DNA of 64,000 bases from Gigantopelta aegis (Eukaryota > Mollusca > Gastropoda > Neomphalida > Peltospiridae). The notes beneath the pieces were generated by a model that did not search any database, was not told the origin of the DNA, and was given only the letters and a program-made list of their open reading frames with translations. The position numbers were made by a program, and so were the translations under genes. The stretch is taken from the NCBI RefSeq assembly GCF_016097555.1, contig NC_054704.1:79238391-79302390 (forward strand). The letters are read 5' to 3'. Each line of letters starts with the position of its first letter. Position 1 is the first letter of the stretch. Positions 24,223 to 35,178 of the stretch are shown piece by piece.

Positions 24223-24487
24223 TACTAAGGTAAGTATATTTTAAAACTTTGTAATTATATTTCTGTTACCAAATATATCTTTTCTCGTCACCTTTAGATG
24301 ATTACACTCCACCAAAATGTGGCGCACTGTCAAAGTACACTGGCAATGTTCACACTGAGGAGAATCCTTCTTTAAAATAAATGATTGTGTTAAATGTGTA
24401 TTGTCGATACGAGCACGACCGCAGCGCCCGAAGAAGGACTGCCACGCAGTCTCTCCCAGGACTATTTGAATGAATGTAGCTTGTTCG

Positions 24488-24888
24488 TAAAAAAAGTAAA
24501 GTTTGTTTTATTTAACGACGCCGCTAGAGCACATTGATTTTTTATCTTATCATCGGCTATTGGACGTCAAACATATGGTCATTCTGACACTGTTTTTAGA
24601 GGAAACCCGCTGTCGCCACATAGGCTACTCTTTTTACGACAGGCAGCAAGGGATCTTTTATTTGCGCTTCCCACAGGCAGGATAGCACAAACCATGGCCT
24701 TTGTTGAACCAGTTATGGATCACTGGTCGGTGCAAGTGGTTTACACCTACCCACTGAGCCTTGCGGAGCACTCACTCAGGGTTTGGAGTCGGTATCTGGA
24801 TTAAAAATCCTATGCCTCGACTGGGATCCGAACCCAGTACCTACCAGCCTGTAGACCGATGGCCTGCCACGACGCCACCGAGGCCGGT
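24488..24888 (-). mobile_element. SINE with tRNA head (GGTTCGGATCCC B box), unit 1 of a dimer
   Basis: Minus-strand head ACCGGCCTCGGTGGCGTCGT holds an A box-like TGGCGTCGTGG and a good B box GGTTCGGATCCC. An extra 100-base segment, the common core and the AAACAAACTTTAC tail follow. It is nearly identical to the next unit. Confidence 0.9.
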
Positions 24889-24895
24889 TTGTTCG

Positions 24896-25312
24896 TAAAA
24901 AAAGTAAAGTTTGTTTTATTTAACGACGCCACTAGAGCACACTGATTTTTTTTTTTTTTTTATCATCGGCTATTGGACGTCAAACATATGGTCATTCTGA
25001 CACTGGTTTTTTTTTTAGAGGAAACCCGCTGTCGTCACATAGGCTACTCTTTTACGACAGGCAGCAAGGGATCTTTTATTTGCGCTTCCCACAGGCAGGA
25101 TAGCACAAACCATGGCCTTTGTTGAACCAGTTATGGATCACTGGTCGGTGCAAGTGGTTTTACACCTACCCAATGAGCCTTGCGGAGCATTCACTCAGGG
25201 TTTGGAGTTGGTATCTGGATTTAAAATCCCATGCCTCGACTGGGATCCGAACCCAGTACCTACCAGCCTGTAGAGCGATGACCTAACCACGACGCCACCG
25301 AGTCCGGTCTTA
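24896..25312 (-). mobile_element. SINE, unit 2 of a dimer
   Basis: Same family and orientation as 24488-24888, with small differences (longer T run at about 24946-24961). The pair is bounded by TAGCTTGTTCG at 24477-24487 and 25313-25323, while only TTGTTCG lies between the units. Confidence 0.9.
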
Positions 25313-25466
25313 TAGCTTGTTCGCGACAACATCGTTCCAGTTATCATCGTGCATAGTCGAAAAGATATATTGGGTCGTATAATATTTAAAATCACTGTAA
25401 GGGACACCAGCTCTTGCATGGAGCAAATACAGCAGACTTGGTAGCAGAATCTGCCGTTTGATTGGA

Positions 25467-25784
25467 CGGAAGGAAGGAAATGTTTTATTTAACGACGCAC
25501 TCAACACATTTTATTTACGGTTATATGGCGTCGGATATATGGTTAAGGACCACACAGATATTCAGAGAGGAAACTCGCTGTCGCCACTTCATGTGCTACT
25601 CTTTTTCGATTAGCAGCAAGGGATTTTTTATATGCACCATCTCACAGACAGGATAGTACATACTACGGCTTTTGGTATGCCAGTCGTGGTGCACTGGCTG
25701 AAACCAGAAATAGCCCAATGGGCCCATCGACGGGGATCGAGCGAGCGCTTTAACCACTGGGCTACGTCCCGCCCCGCCCCGCCT
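25467..25784 (-). mobile_element. SINE with CCTTCC tail, inserted in the LINE
   Basis: TTTGATTGGA flanks it at 25457-25466 and 25785-25794. The second tail type (GAAGGAAGGAAATGTTTTAT on the plus strand) and the GGGCTACGTCCCGCCCC head complement are intact. Confidence 0.9.
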
Positions 25785-26478
25785 TTTGATTGGAACAAAC
25801 CTGCTGTCAGATTATTGATCACACAGATAACTTGCACTGCTTCTTTTTTCTTTTCTTTCTTGCTCTCTTTAAATAATATTAATTTTTGTTCGTATTTAAA
25901 TTGCATAAATATATCACTGTCGTAATAGGTATATATTATAGAAAATGCCTAATAAGTTGAAAAACTTGTGCCTAATCCATTTATCTTTCAAAAGCAATAA
26001 AATATGTCTCAATCAAACATTGTGTAAAGAGCTGTGCGAAATACAAATATCAGAGATATGCATATTTTAGTTGCACGTAGACAGTTGAGAATATACAACT
26101 GTATACACGTTGATATTTCAAACTCATAAGTTTAATAAAGCTGTAGTTGGTTTTGTATTTTGCCTTAAAAATTGTATTATAGGATGGAGAACCAAGCTTA
26201 CAGATATGATTTATAGGACTCTGAAATAGTTGCCAAAGATGAAATGATTATTTTAACCATCCTACACCTTTTGCCTGGTCTAGTCAGTACAGATACTGCT
26301 GTATCAACGTCCGGGTTTATATCGCCATCAATCAAATTTAAATGAGCAAACTGACGTGCTAGAGTGTGCCTTATGTAGATCGTTCATGTGTCATTGCTTA
26401 GTGTCAGTCATGGTTGCGGTATAATTGATTTTAAAAAATCATATCTCTCCGAACAGTGGAACCGGAGATACCTTTATT

Positions 26479-26538
26479 ATGAAGTGCTCTACGTGTTATG
26501 CTTTGTTGTTACTCTCGGTTCAATGTATCTTACTTCAG
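26479..26538 (+). CDS. candidate signal-peptide exon of the metalloprotease
   Basis: An ATG opens 20 codons (MKCSTCYALLLLSVQC then ILLQ) ending exactly at CAG|GTAAGC, a strong donor. A short charged start followed by a hydrophobic stretch fits a secretory signal. It ends in phase 0, whereas the next firm exon (32993) needs one upstream base, so at least one exon is missing between them or the link is wrong. Confidence 0.4.
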
Positions 26539-26779
26539 GTAAGCAATTTGTTAATGGAAATTATATTTTAAAATAGTTTATATTTACGTCAACATTTCGT
26601 TTTAAAAAAACAATAATAATAGTATCAAATATTGTAATTGATGTTTAACATTTTATCGTAATTATTGCTCATTTTGAATTATAGCAAAATATATATTTTT
26701 TTTCCATGCTATTTACAAATAAGAACATTTAATTAGTTTCTAAAGGCACATTTTACATAAGTGAATGAGACAGGGTGGC

Positions 26780-27090
26780 GACTGCCCCCCCCCCCCCCCT
26801 CCCTCTCCCTACTACAGTGCTGGAGCAAATCCTCAAATTCGCTCAAAGACGATAGAGATATTCGAGCAAAATGAGCTGGCCTGAAACCTTTTCACCATGT
26901 ATTTCCAACATTCTATCTACAATATTAGTTGACGCAATTCACGTAGAAATGCGTAGTGATTCGTTTGCAACTCTGTATAGCTGTTTGGCAGTATGCTAAT
27001 ACCAATAAAATTTTGTTGCTCAGCCATTTTCGTTTAGTTGTGGCAAAAATCAGCCTACCCCTTACAAAAATGGGAGCCCGTACGCCTGCA
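26780..27090. repeat. half copy of the 22.4-kb foldback family
   Basis: It shares AGTGCTGGAGCAAA next to a C run, AACTCTGTATAGCTGTTTGG, GGCAAAAATCAGC-type words and the terminal CCTTACAAAAATGGGAGCCC. The opposite arm is absent. Confidence 0.65.
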
Positions 27091-27162
27091 TTTGTATTGA
27101 TGTAATAACTTTACCACCATTCGAAAATGAAAGTGGTTCCACCTTAAAACGGGCGGGATTTA

Positions 27163-27418
27163 GCTCAATACTCATAACGCTGATCTACTTTGGCGGACCC
27201 ATTGATACCTATTTTCCCCGTCAACGACTGGCATACCAAAGGTGGTAGTATGTGGTGTCCTGTCTGTGTTAAAGTGCATATAAAAGATCTCTTGTAGCTA
27301 ACGTATTGTGGGTTTTCTTTGAAGATTACCTGTCAGAATTACCAAATGTTTGACATTCAATAGCCGATGATTAATTAGTCAATTAATGGGCTCTACGGTG
27401 TCGTTAAACAAAGCAAAA
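27163..27418 (+). mobile_element. diverged SINE
   Basis: Head GCGGGATTTAGCTCAATACT, core GTCCTGTCTGTGTTAAAGTG, and tail GGTGTCGTTAAACAAAGC. Confidence 0.75.
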
Positions 27419-27596
27419 GGTTAGCTTCCACCTCAAAATAGGCGATTTTATTAAACTTGTATGGTGAGGTGGGGTGAGGAGTAGAAATATTGAGCATTGG
27501 TCCATTGCCTATGACGGTATTATTTTTATTTTTTTCATCCATCCATTCATTTATTTACATGACTTACAATAGTTTTATATATTAAAAAAAATAAAA

Positions 27597-28720
27597 TAAA
27601 CGTCGGGTCGTCTGGCGTCGTGCATAATCTTTATACATTTTTGTCTTCTTCTTTAAACCTACTTGACCAATACCAGTCAAATATTGTGGGAAGTTTCCTT
27701 TGAATTTTTTAATTTGGTCATTGTGAACACCCAGGGGTCTGAGGGCGGTACCCAAAAGAGGAAAATTAAGGCATTTTAAAAAATCTTCTTCTCTATTTCC
27801 AAAAATGCTATAATCGAATAGTCTTCATATATGTAAAGATCTATAGATTGTTTATTTAATTTGTGAATTTCATTAATGTTGGGTCCCCCGTTTGTCACCG
27901 GGGAGAGGTTGAATTATTATTATAAAAAACCCAAGCATTTGAACTGTTATTTCTTCATGTTCTTCTCCAAAACCATTTAACCAATTTCAACTATATTTTG
28001 TGGGAAACTTCAGTGGCATTTGAAGAAACAGTTTTATAATTTGGTCTTTTATATCCCTTCCCACAAGGGCCATCTCTTCTTAACACATGAACAAATAAAT
28101 TTGTGAATTTGAAAAGTTTGATACCCCGTCCCCTGCCCAGGATATAAGGGGCAGGGCCCCATAGGGAACATTTTAGTTTCAAACATTGTCTTCTCTCCTT
28201 TTACAAATGGTATAAGTGAATAGTCTTCACGTGTGTAAAATCATTAGATGATTTATCAAAGTTGTGAATTTCATTGATGTTAGCGATCCCCGTCGGTGGG
28301 CCCATTGGGCTATTTCTCGTTCCAGCCAGTGCACCACGACTGGTATATCAAAGGCCGTGGTATGTACTACCCTGTCTGTGGGATGGTGCATATAAAACAT
28401 CCCTTGCTGCTAATCGAAAAGAGTAGCCCATGAAGTGGCGACAGCGGGTTTCCTCTGTCAATATCTGTGTGGTCCTTAACCATATGTCTGACGACATATA
28501 ACCGTAAATAAAATGTGTTGAGTGCGTGGTTAAATAAAATATGTCCTTCCTTCATTGATGTTAGGTTCCCTGTTTACTAGATTTGTATATAGAGAAATGC
28601 ATTTAAACTGTAATTTCTTCTCAACTACAAGATCATTTCGAACTAAATTTTGTGGGAAGCTTCAGTGACCCATAGAGAAACAAAATCGTGAATTTGGTCA
28701 TTCTGAAATGGTTTGTTTGT
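27597..28720 (+). repeat. tandem repeat, about three units of 0.3-0.4 kb
   Basis: ATATTGTGGGAAGTTTCC-type words recur near 27676, 27992 and 28651. GAATAGTCTTCA with GTGAATTTCATT recurs near 27817 and 28218. A SINE (28284-28550) has jumped into the third unit. No coding frame was recognised. Confidence 0.7.
28284..28550 (+). mobile_element. SINE with CCTTCC tail and perfect 14-bp target duplication
   Basis: TTCATTGATGTTAG flanks it at 28270-28283 and 28551-28564. The copy starts at the GATCCCCGTCGGTGGGCCCA position, so it is 5'-truncated. Confidence 0.92.
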
Positions 28721-28967
28721 TGTTTGTTTTTTGTTTGTTTTCTTAATTATTGGTTTATTTTATTCTTCTAGTATTTATTTATTTGTATTATTCATGTAAA
28801 ATTATTTATTGTGGAATATTGATAATAAATATAAGTACTGTTTATGTTTTTAATTTGATTACATGTTCTTATGGAAATGATTTTAGTACATTGACTGCGG
28901 AGTAACGAAGAGGAACGAACAAGAATCAAGTAAGAATGATATTGGATTGTAAATTATACCTTGTAAA

Positions 28968-29202
28968 AGTAAAGTTTTTATTCAGAGGGTTCCAATCAGT
29001 GCACCACAACTGGTCAAAGGTCGTATTATGTGCTTTCCTGTCTGTGGGAAAGTGCATATAAAAGATCCCTTGCTGCATTAGGAAAAATGTAGCGGGTTTC
29101 CTCTGATGATTACGTGTCAGAATTACCAAATGTTTGACATCCAATAGCCGATGATTAATTAATTAGTGTGCTCTAGTGGTGCCGTTAAACAAAACAAAGT
29201 TT
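28968..29202 (+). mobile_element. 5'-truncated SINE
   Basis: Core GGGAAAGTGCATATAAAAGA and tail GTGCCGTTAAACAAAACAAA. The next 100 bases match those after the SINE at 18991-19298. Confidence 0.85.
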
Positions 29203-29310
29203 ATTCAAGGGCTTTGGCCACATAAATAGCTATAGTCTGTTCCTGACCAGTAGTACTTAACAAAGTTAAGCAGATGGGGCTTAATTAATTGAATACTCGC
29301 AACGATATTG
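29203..29310 (+). repeat. dispersed repeat following a SINE tail
   Basis: Second copy of the unit at 19299-19400, sharing GGGCTTTGGCCAC, ATAGCTATAG and AACAAAGTTAAGCAGATG. It supports a composite repeat. Confidence 0.75.
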
Positions 29311-29504
29311 CTTAAGAGAGCTTAAGCTTTGTGCTATATAGGTATTAGAGTTAAGTACTTTACTGAACTTATAATGCCAGAGGGTTTACAATTTAAGCTG
29401 AACGAAATTAGATACTAAATGATTCCCTAAGGATATGGGTAATTTATTTGAATAACCTCAGGTGTGACCAACGCACACCTACTTTACTTTATAGGTTCAA
29501 ATGT

Positions 29505-29745
29505 TTCAGATTATGGCTACCGGCCATCGGACATAAGGCTGGTAGGTACTGGGTTCGCTTCCCAGTACCGGCTTGCACCCAGAGTGAGTTTAACGACTCA
29601 AATAGGTAGGTGTCCGGCCACTACACCTGCTTCTCTCTCACCAACCACATACAGTCCAGATAACTGGCTTGGTGTGCGTGCCCAGGACAGCGTGTTTGAA
29701 CCATAATTAGATATAAGTACGAAAATAAGTACGAATGAAGTGAAA
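29505..29745 (+). mobile_element. distinct tRNA-derived SINE, AAGTACGAAAATAAG tail
   Basis: It has an A box-like ATGGCTACCGGCCATCGG, a B box-like GGGTTCGCTTCCC and a tail TTGAACCATAATTAGATATA followed by two AAGTACGAA words. It shares no core with the main SINE family. Confidence 0.7.
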
Positions 29746-30090
29746 TGATGTTTGTGGCTGGATTGGAAGGAATGTTTAATCATTGAATCAGCGATTGTTG
29801 GGTACCCAACAATATGGCATTTTCAGTCATTTAGTTCAGAGCTAAGGGGCCCAGAAAATAGTTTAATAGTTTAAACAAAGTGTAAAAAATTGTAAAAAAA
29901 ACGGAGCACTTTTAAAAAAAAACAATTGGGAGAGGGACAGTCTCCCTGCCCCCTTGGATCCGCCCTTACAGAGAAGATGACGAGAAACACATTATCAACA
30001 TGTAGATGCTATTCCTTTCAGTAATAGCAAAGCACATTTTAATGGCAGACACAGGGAATATTTTAGGGAGGGGCCATTGGCAAAATGGCA

Positions 30091-30236
30091 CCAGGGCCCG
30101 TGCTTATAAAACTTAAAGTCTAGATTTTAATAAAGTCCAGACTTTAACGTAATGCTATTTGAATAGCGTTGCCATTGTGTTAAAGTCTGGACTTTATTAA
30201 AGTCTAGACTTTAAGGTTTATAAGCACGGGGCCTGG
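30091..30236. mobile_element. 146-bp foldback MITE
   Basis: Ends CCAGGGCCCGTGCTTATAAA and (complement) CCAGGCCCCGTGCTTATAAA pair. Long arms rich in TTAAAGTCTAGACTTT follow, with about 25 unpaired centre bases. Confidence 0.8.
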
Positions 30237-30866
30237 ATTAACTCTTTGGAAAGAGCACTTTAGTGAAAATTGTAAATAAAATGTTCAAAACAAGTGGCAC
30301 TTTAAGTTTAAAGGAGCAGATCCCTCAGATCCCCCCTTGTATTTCATATGCACTTACAACAGACAATATAAGATGTACAAATGTTTAAAGAAAAATATTT
30401 AAACGGTCACTTGTTTACCCAGTATTATACACAATGCCTCCAGTGGTATCTGATGACTTGAATATCAAACGAGATTTTGTTCAGAACAGTGTTTTTGAAC
30501 ATGGTAGCTGTTTTCATTGTCTCGGGCTGGACGCAAGTGTAAAATGTTGAGCTTTGCCTTCAGATGTGAATGTTTTTGATATCTGTCCACCTATCTGTTT
30601 AAATCATTATTTCAATATCGATAGTCTTGAAGATACCTCGAGGTTGAGACATTGTTCCACGGCACACTTTTCATTGATAATTATTATCCTTATCTCGAAC
30701 CTCTGATATCACGAGCGTTTTCAGTAGGACCCTTCAGCATCAATATAAAGAAGTGGTGTGTAGGCACAAGAAATGGTGTGTGCGTGTGCGTAATGTATTT
30801 TGTGTATGTATGAGTGTATAATAAGTGTGTGTGTGTGTGTGTGTGTGTGTGTTCTTTAAGCATATG

Positions 30867-31230
<364 letters not shown>

Positions 31231-32843
31231 CTGAACAAAATAAGAAACTTCCGCTAACTTTGCTTGAACATAACTTGATGAAAACAAACCGGGGGAATAA
31301 TTGTTATATATGCGTTTAAAGAGTGTTCCATGATGCATCGTTTGGTGCAAAAATCATGGCCATAGGTTAATAGAAACTGGGAGAAATTTTGAGTGTGGTA
31401 GGGGTTAAACAAAAAAAACCCACCCACTTGATAACGGGTATGGCCACCTCTTGAATTGACCACTGCAGTGCATCGCAGGCGCATAGAATTGACTAAAGTG
31501 TTGATTTCTGCCTGTGGAATATTGTTCCATTCCGGAATGAGCGCTTGACGAAGTTCGTTGACGTTAGCGGGTGGGTTGGGACAACGCCTCAATCGTCTGT
31601 CCAGACTATCCCAGACATGTTCGATGGGGTTGAGATCAGGACTTTTAGCGGGCCAGTCATCAATGAAATCAATGTTATTTGTCCTAAGAAAATTTACAGT
31701 GTCTCTAGCTGTATGAGAGGTGGCATTATCATGCTGAAAAATCGAGATGTTGGCGTTGTTATGGAACAGAGGAATGACGTGATGAGCGAGAATGTCATCG
31801 CGGTAACGTTGAGCATTTAAATTGCCATCAATGATGACTAGTGGTGAACGATAACCATGGGCAATGGATGCCCAGAACATGACACAACCCCCACCCCCGA
31901 AACGATCTCGTTCAAGAACACAACAGTCAGCATAGCGTTCATTTCTCCTACGGTAGACACAACCCCCACCCCCGAAACGATCTCGTTCAAGAACACAACA
32001 GTCAGCATAGCGTTCATTTCTCCTACGGTAGACACGCACCCTGCCATCACCACGTTGTAAAGAAAATCTGGATTCATCCGAAAAAATAACGGTATTCCAG
32101 CGTCGCCGTATCCAACGAGTGTGTACACGTGCCCAGTTAAGACGATTTAGACGATGACGTTGCGTCAAAACGCATCCGACGTAAGGACGTCGTGCATGTA
32201 AACCGTTCTCCCGCAGACGATTACGAACAGTTTGCTTACTGATTCGGTTATTATGAAGCCCAGGTGTGTTAGCAGCAGTAGCAGTGGCAGTTTGGAATCG
32301 ATTGCGCAAATGCGTGTTCATGATATAGCGGTTTTGACCACGCGTTGTAACACGTGGACGTCCACGACGTGGCAAGTCGTTGGTGTTTCCTGTCGTTCGA
32401 AATCGTACGCGAAGATTTCGTATCGCTCGACTAGAACTCCCAACATGCCTTGCAACGTCTTCTGTCGACATGCCAGCATCAAGCATGCCAATCGCCCGTT
32501 CGCGTAAATTATTGGGTATTCTTGGCATACTAAAAATGCTACAATGTGAAAAACGTTAATTTTTTTTAAAATTTTGAAGCGTTTTCGTTCACTTGACAAC
32601 AATGTCAGTAAGACAAGTAAAACAAATTGACCGAATACTACACGGGACATATCGAACCATGCATGCACGTGCAAATTGAATTTCACGTTGTCGACGATTA
32701 ACAGTGCAAAAATAATCGATAAAGTTCATGAATCCTGATAATACAGCTCAAGGCTAATACTATCTATATAATTTCATTACACAATGAATTCTTTAACACA
32801 ACAAATACTATATGTACAAATCGGAAGTTTCTTTTTTTGTTCA

Positions 32844-32844
<1 letters not shown>
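31231..32844 (-). mobile_element. Tc1-like DNA transposon, apparently complete (1614 bp)
   Basis: The inverted ends CTGAACAAAATAAGAAACTT and (complement) CTGAACAAAAAAAGAAACTT are flanked by TA on both sides. It is inserted in a (TA)n microsatellite. One long transposase frame runs on the minus strand. Both ends and an open frame together suggest a young copy. Confidence 0.93.
31254..32528 (-). CDS. Tc1-like transposase with an internal 25-residue duplication
   Basis: The 424-residue frame is open. It starts [16 protein letters not shown]. Helix-turn-helix domains occupy the first 115 residues ([12 protein letters not shown], then [14 protein letters not shown]) with [10 protein letters not shown] between them. 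Catalytic motifs are FSDESRF (first Asp), QHDNATSH (second Asp) and [12 protein letters not shown] (Glu). I count 35 residues between the second Asp and the Glu, one more than DD34E Tc1 enzymes. Between the first and second Asp a segment beginning [13 protein letters not shown] and ending FGGGGC occurs twice in a row, encoded by an exact 75-bp direct repeat (31882-32031). After the usual end HTRY, the frame runs on for about 60 extra residues toward the element end. Function is transposition; whether this copy is active is unknown. Confidence 0.9.
   Translation of the reverse strand: MPRIPNNLRERAIGMLDAGMSTEDVARHVGSSSRAIRNLRVRFRTTGNTNDLPRRGRPRVTTRGQNRYIMNTHLRNRFQTATATAANTPGLHNNRISKQTVRNRLRENGLHARRPYVGCVLTQRHRLNRLNWARVHTRWIRRRWNTVIFSDESRFSLQRGDGRVRVYRRRNERYADCCVLERDRFGGGGCVYRRRNERYADCCVLERDRFGGGGCVMFWASIAHGYRSPLVIIDGNLNAQRYRDDILAHHVIPLFHNNANISIFQHDNATSHTARDTVNFLRTNNIDFIDDWPAKSPDLNPIEHVWDSLDRRLRRCPNPPANVNELRQALIPEWNNIPQAEINTLVNSMRLRCTAVVNSRGGHTRYQVGGFFLFNPYHTQNFSQFLLTYGHDFCTKRCIMEHSLNAYITIIPPVCFHQVMFKQS

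Positions 32845-32910
<66 letters not shown>
32845..32910. repeat. (TA)n microsatellite, right part
   Basis: Continuation of the array interrupted at 31230. Confidence 0.95.
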
Positions 32911-32916
<6 letters not shown>

Positions 32917-32992
32917 TACTGAATAAAGAAAGAAAGTATATCTGAAACGTACGTACTGTCCGCGTTTGCTTTGATGTGTTGGTATCTCTTAG

Positions 32993-33305
32993 AACACTGG
33001 GTTGACAACGATGGCGCACTGGTGGCTGCAGTCACTGTGCATGGCGATCCAACCATCCACAACCAGCTGCTGCTTAAAGTTAGTACGTTCCTCCATGATC
33101 ACCACATCACCGTGACCAGGGTCCGCGACTCAGTCTTCCACGACAACCTCGAGGCATTCATCGTCACCGGCGGGGATGACAACATCACTGAATTCCACAT
33201 TGAAGACATCCCGGTGTGCATTTACAGTTCTTACCATAAATGATTTCAAGCTACATGTATTAAACAGATATGAGCAGAGTATTTTAAAGTTTTAATGAAA
33301 ATCGC

Positions 33306-33349
<44 letters not shown>

Positions 33350-35139
33350 CATGGTGTCCAAGTCAATTGGCTAAATATCAACCAAAATGAAACAAATTTT
33401 AACTTATCTGGGGAAACCATAGAGCTTAAATCACACTGGTGTGATTCTCATAAGTAATGTATTCATGCAGTCTCGATAAATACCCGTAATTAGGCAGATA
33501 ATAGACAAAATTTTAGACAATATGTGCAAGATTTAGCAGAAAGTATGAAAATTGGTATACAAGAGTTTTAAGGTATGCTAAATTTAAATTTAAATGGAAG
33601 CAAGTGATACGGACAATATATAAAGCATATTTAAAAACTCAATATTTGGTTTAAACCCCGTCGACACGGACTACTACTTCTAGGCGATATTTGGGCTGTA
33701 ATACAGTGGTGTTTAAATAACCACCGGGTGTACATTATACATACATATAATAAATTACATTTTGTTTCAGTCTGAGATCCACAGCCATGGACGTCAGTTT
33801 TTCTCCAACCGAACTTTTGGAACAATCGTCAGCATAACACTGAACAGCCTCGGGAAAATGCATGTGGTGAGACAAATGACCGACTTCATATTTATACACG
33901 CGTGTACACGTAATTTAAAAATTGTGGATATTTAAAATAAAATAAGTTAATTGGCGAACATTTTACGTTTGAATCAAACAAACTATGTCTAAACATTTTC
34001 TTAATAGTTCAGTCCTGGAAAATCCACATTAGAATTGTATATTGAAAGGTGGACCCAGAAATATTTTAGCAAGGGACCATGAACAAAAGGGAACATGGAC
34101 CAATTCCCTGAAAAGAGCACTTCGTTGAAAATGTCCGAGTCAGGCCCCCAATCTTATAGGATGTCGGACTCGGGATGGGCGTTCGAAACCCTTGAGGTAT
34201 ATGAGCACGTAAAACTAGTTACCTACCTATCACTGAAAATTGAAAACAAGTTGTTACAAAGGAACACTTAAAAGAGCGCTGTAAATGGTTTCATTGTTCA
34301 GATAAATATGATGATGTATCTATGCTATCTAACTATGCTGTTCTTATGATCTAGGAGGGTATCATCAATGATGAGTACGTCATCGCACCGCCAGGGTCGC
34401 AGCGACGTCATCGCAGAGCACTTCCCGTAGACGCACATTCACTTTTGAAAAAGAAACCCGAGGAAGGAAGCGTCGTTGACTACATTGATGGTATTTATAC
34501 CGTTTAAAATTAAAGATATTTTAAACCGACTGTCCCGAGTTTGCTGCCATTGTAACACGTATCCATGTAATACAGCCATTTTAACTACTAATATTTATAC
34601 ATTTTCCTGTTTAGATCAATGCGTTTATGATAATTTTAATGTTTAATCATCGATAATATGTATCAATATTTGTTTAACATTAGGCCTACATAAATCAAAA
34701 GTAAGCGTTTTATTGCCAGTTCCAAAAAAATTTCAGAATGAGTTTACCATTACATTAAGCAAAAACATTCGTCTTACTTTCAGTTCCAAAAATGTTCCAG
34801 AATGAAAAGAACTGGAAAGAAACATTTACAAGAAACTCGCTCAAAGTATTGCCATTACGCAATTCAAGATCAGCAGAACGTTTACGGGATGTCCACCGGA
34901 GTGAAAGGTCACCACGAAGACGACGCGATACTGATGATGATGACGACAACGACGATGAATATGATGACGATGATGATAATGATTTTGTCGTTGTGGAAGC
35001 ATTAGTGATCATTGACGTCAAACTCTTTAAACAGTTCGATAACAGCATTAAAGAACTTGGCGTGTTTTTGTTACACTTCTGGCATGCGGTAAGCAATATA
35101 TTTATTGAATAAAACAAATTACAATTTAACAAATTAGTG

Positions 35140-35178
<39 letters not shown>

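Larger units (their letters stand above)
24243..25830 (-). mobile_element. LINE reverse transcriptase fragment split by SINEs
   Basis: Minus strand from about 25450: VPYSDFKYYTTQYIFSTM and NWNDVVANKL. Then, after the SINE insert, 24476-24243 gives WQSFFGRCGRARIDNTHLTQ and CEHCQCTLTVRHILVECNHL. These are the RNase H-distal, zinc-knuckle end of a non-LTR reverse transcriptase protein. At least one frameshift and one stop interrupt it. Three SINEs lie within the span. Confidence 0.75.

Noticed and set aside
24820-25290. tRNA-like A and B boxes (also at 48.6, 29.5 and 2.7 kb)
   Set aside because: They are heads of tRNA-derived SINEs; no cloverleaf with matching acceptor stem was seen, so they are not tRNA genes.
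30502-30545. Short ATG frame MVAVFIVSGWTQ as an alternative signal exon of the metalloprotease
   Set aside because: The possible donor GTGTAA is weak, the stretch is short and phase does not help; the 26479 exon is better though also unproven.
33235-33243. Reading the first metalloprotease exon through to the TGA at 33241
   Set aside because: A donor CCG|GTGTGC at 33213 joins in frame to the next exon at 33771, which continues the prodomain.
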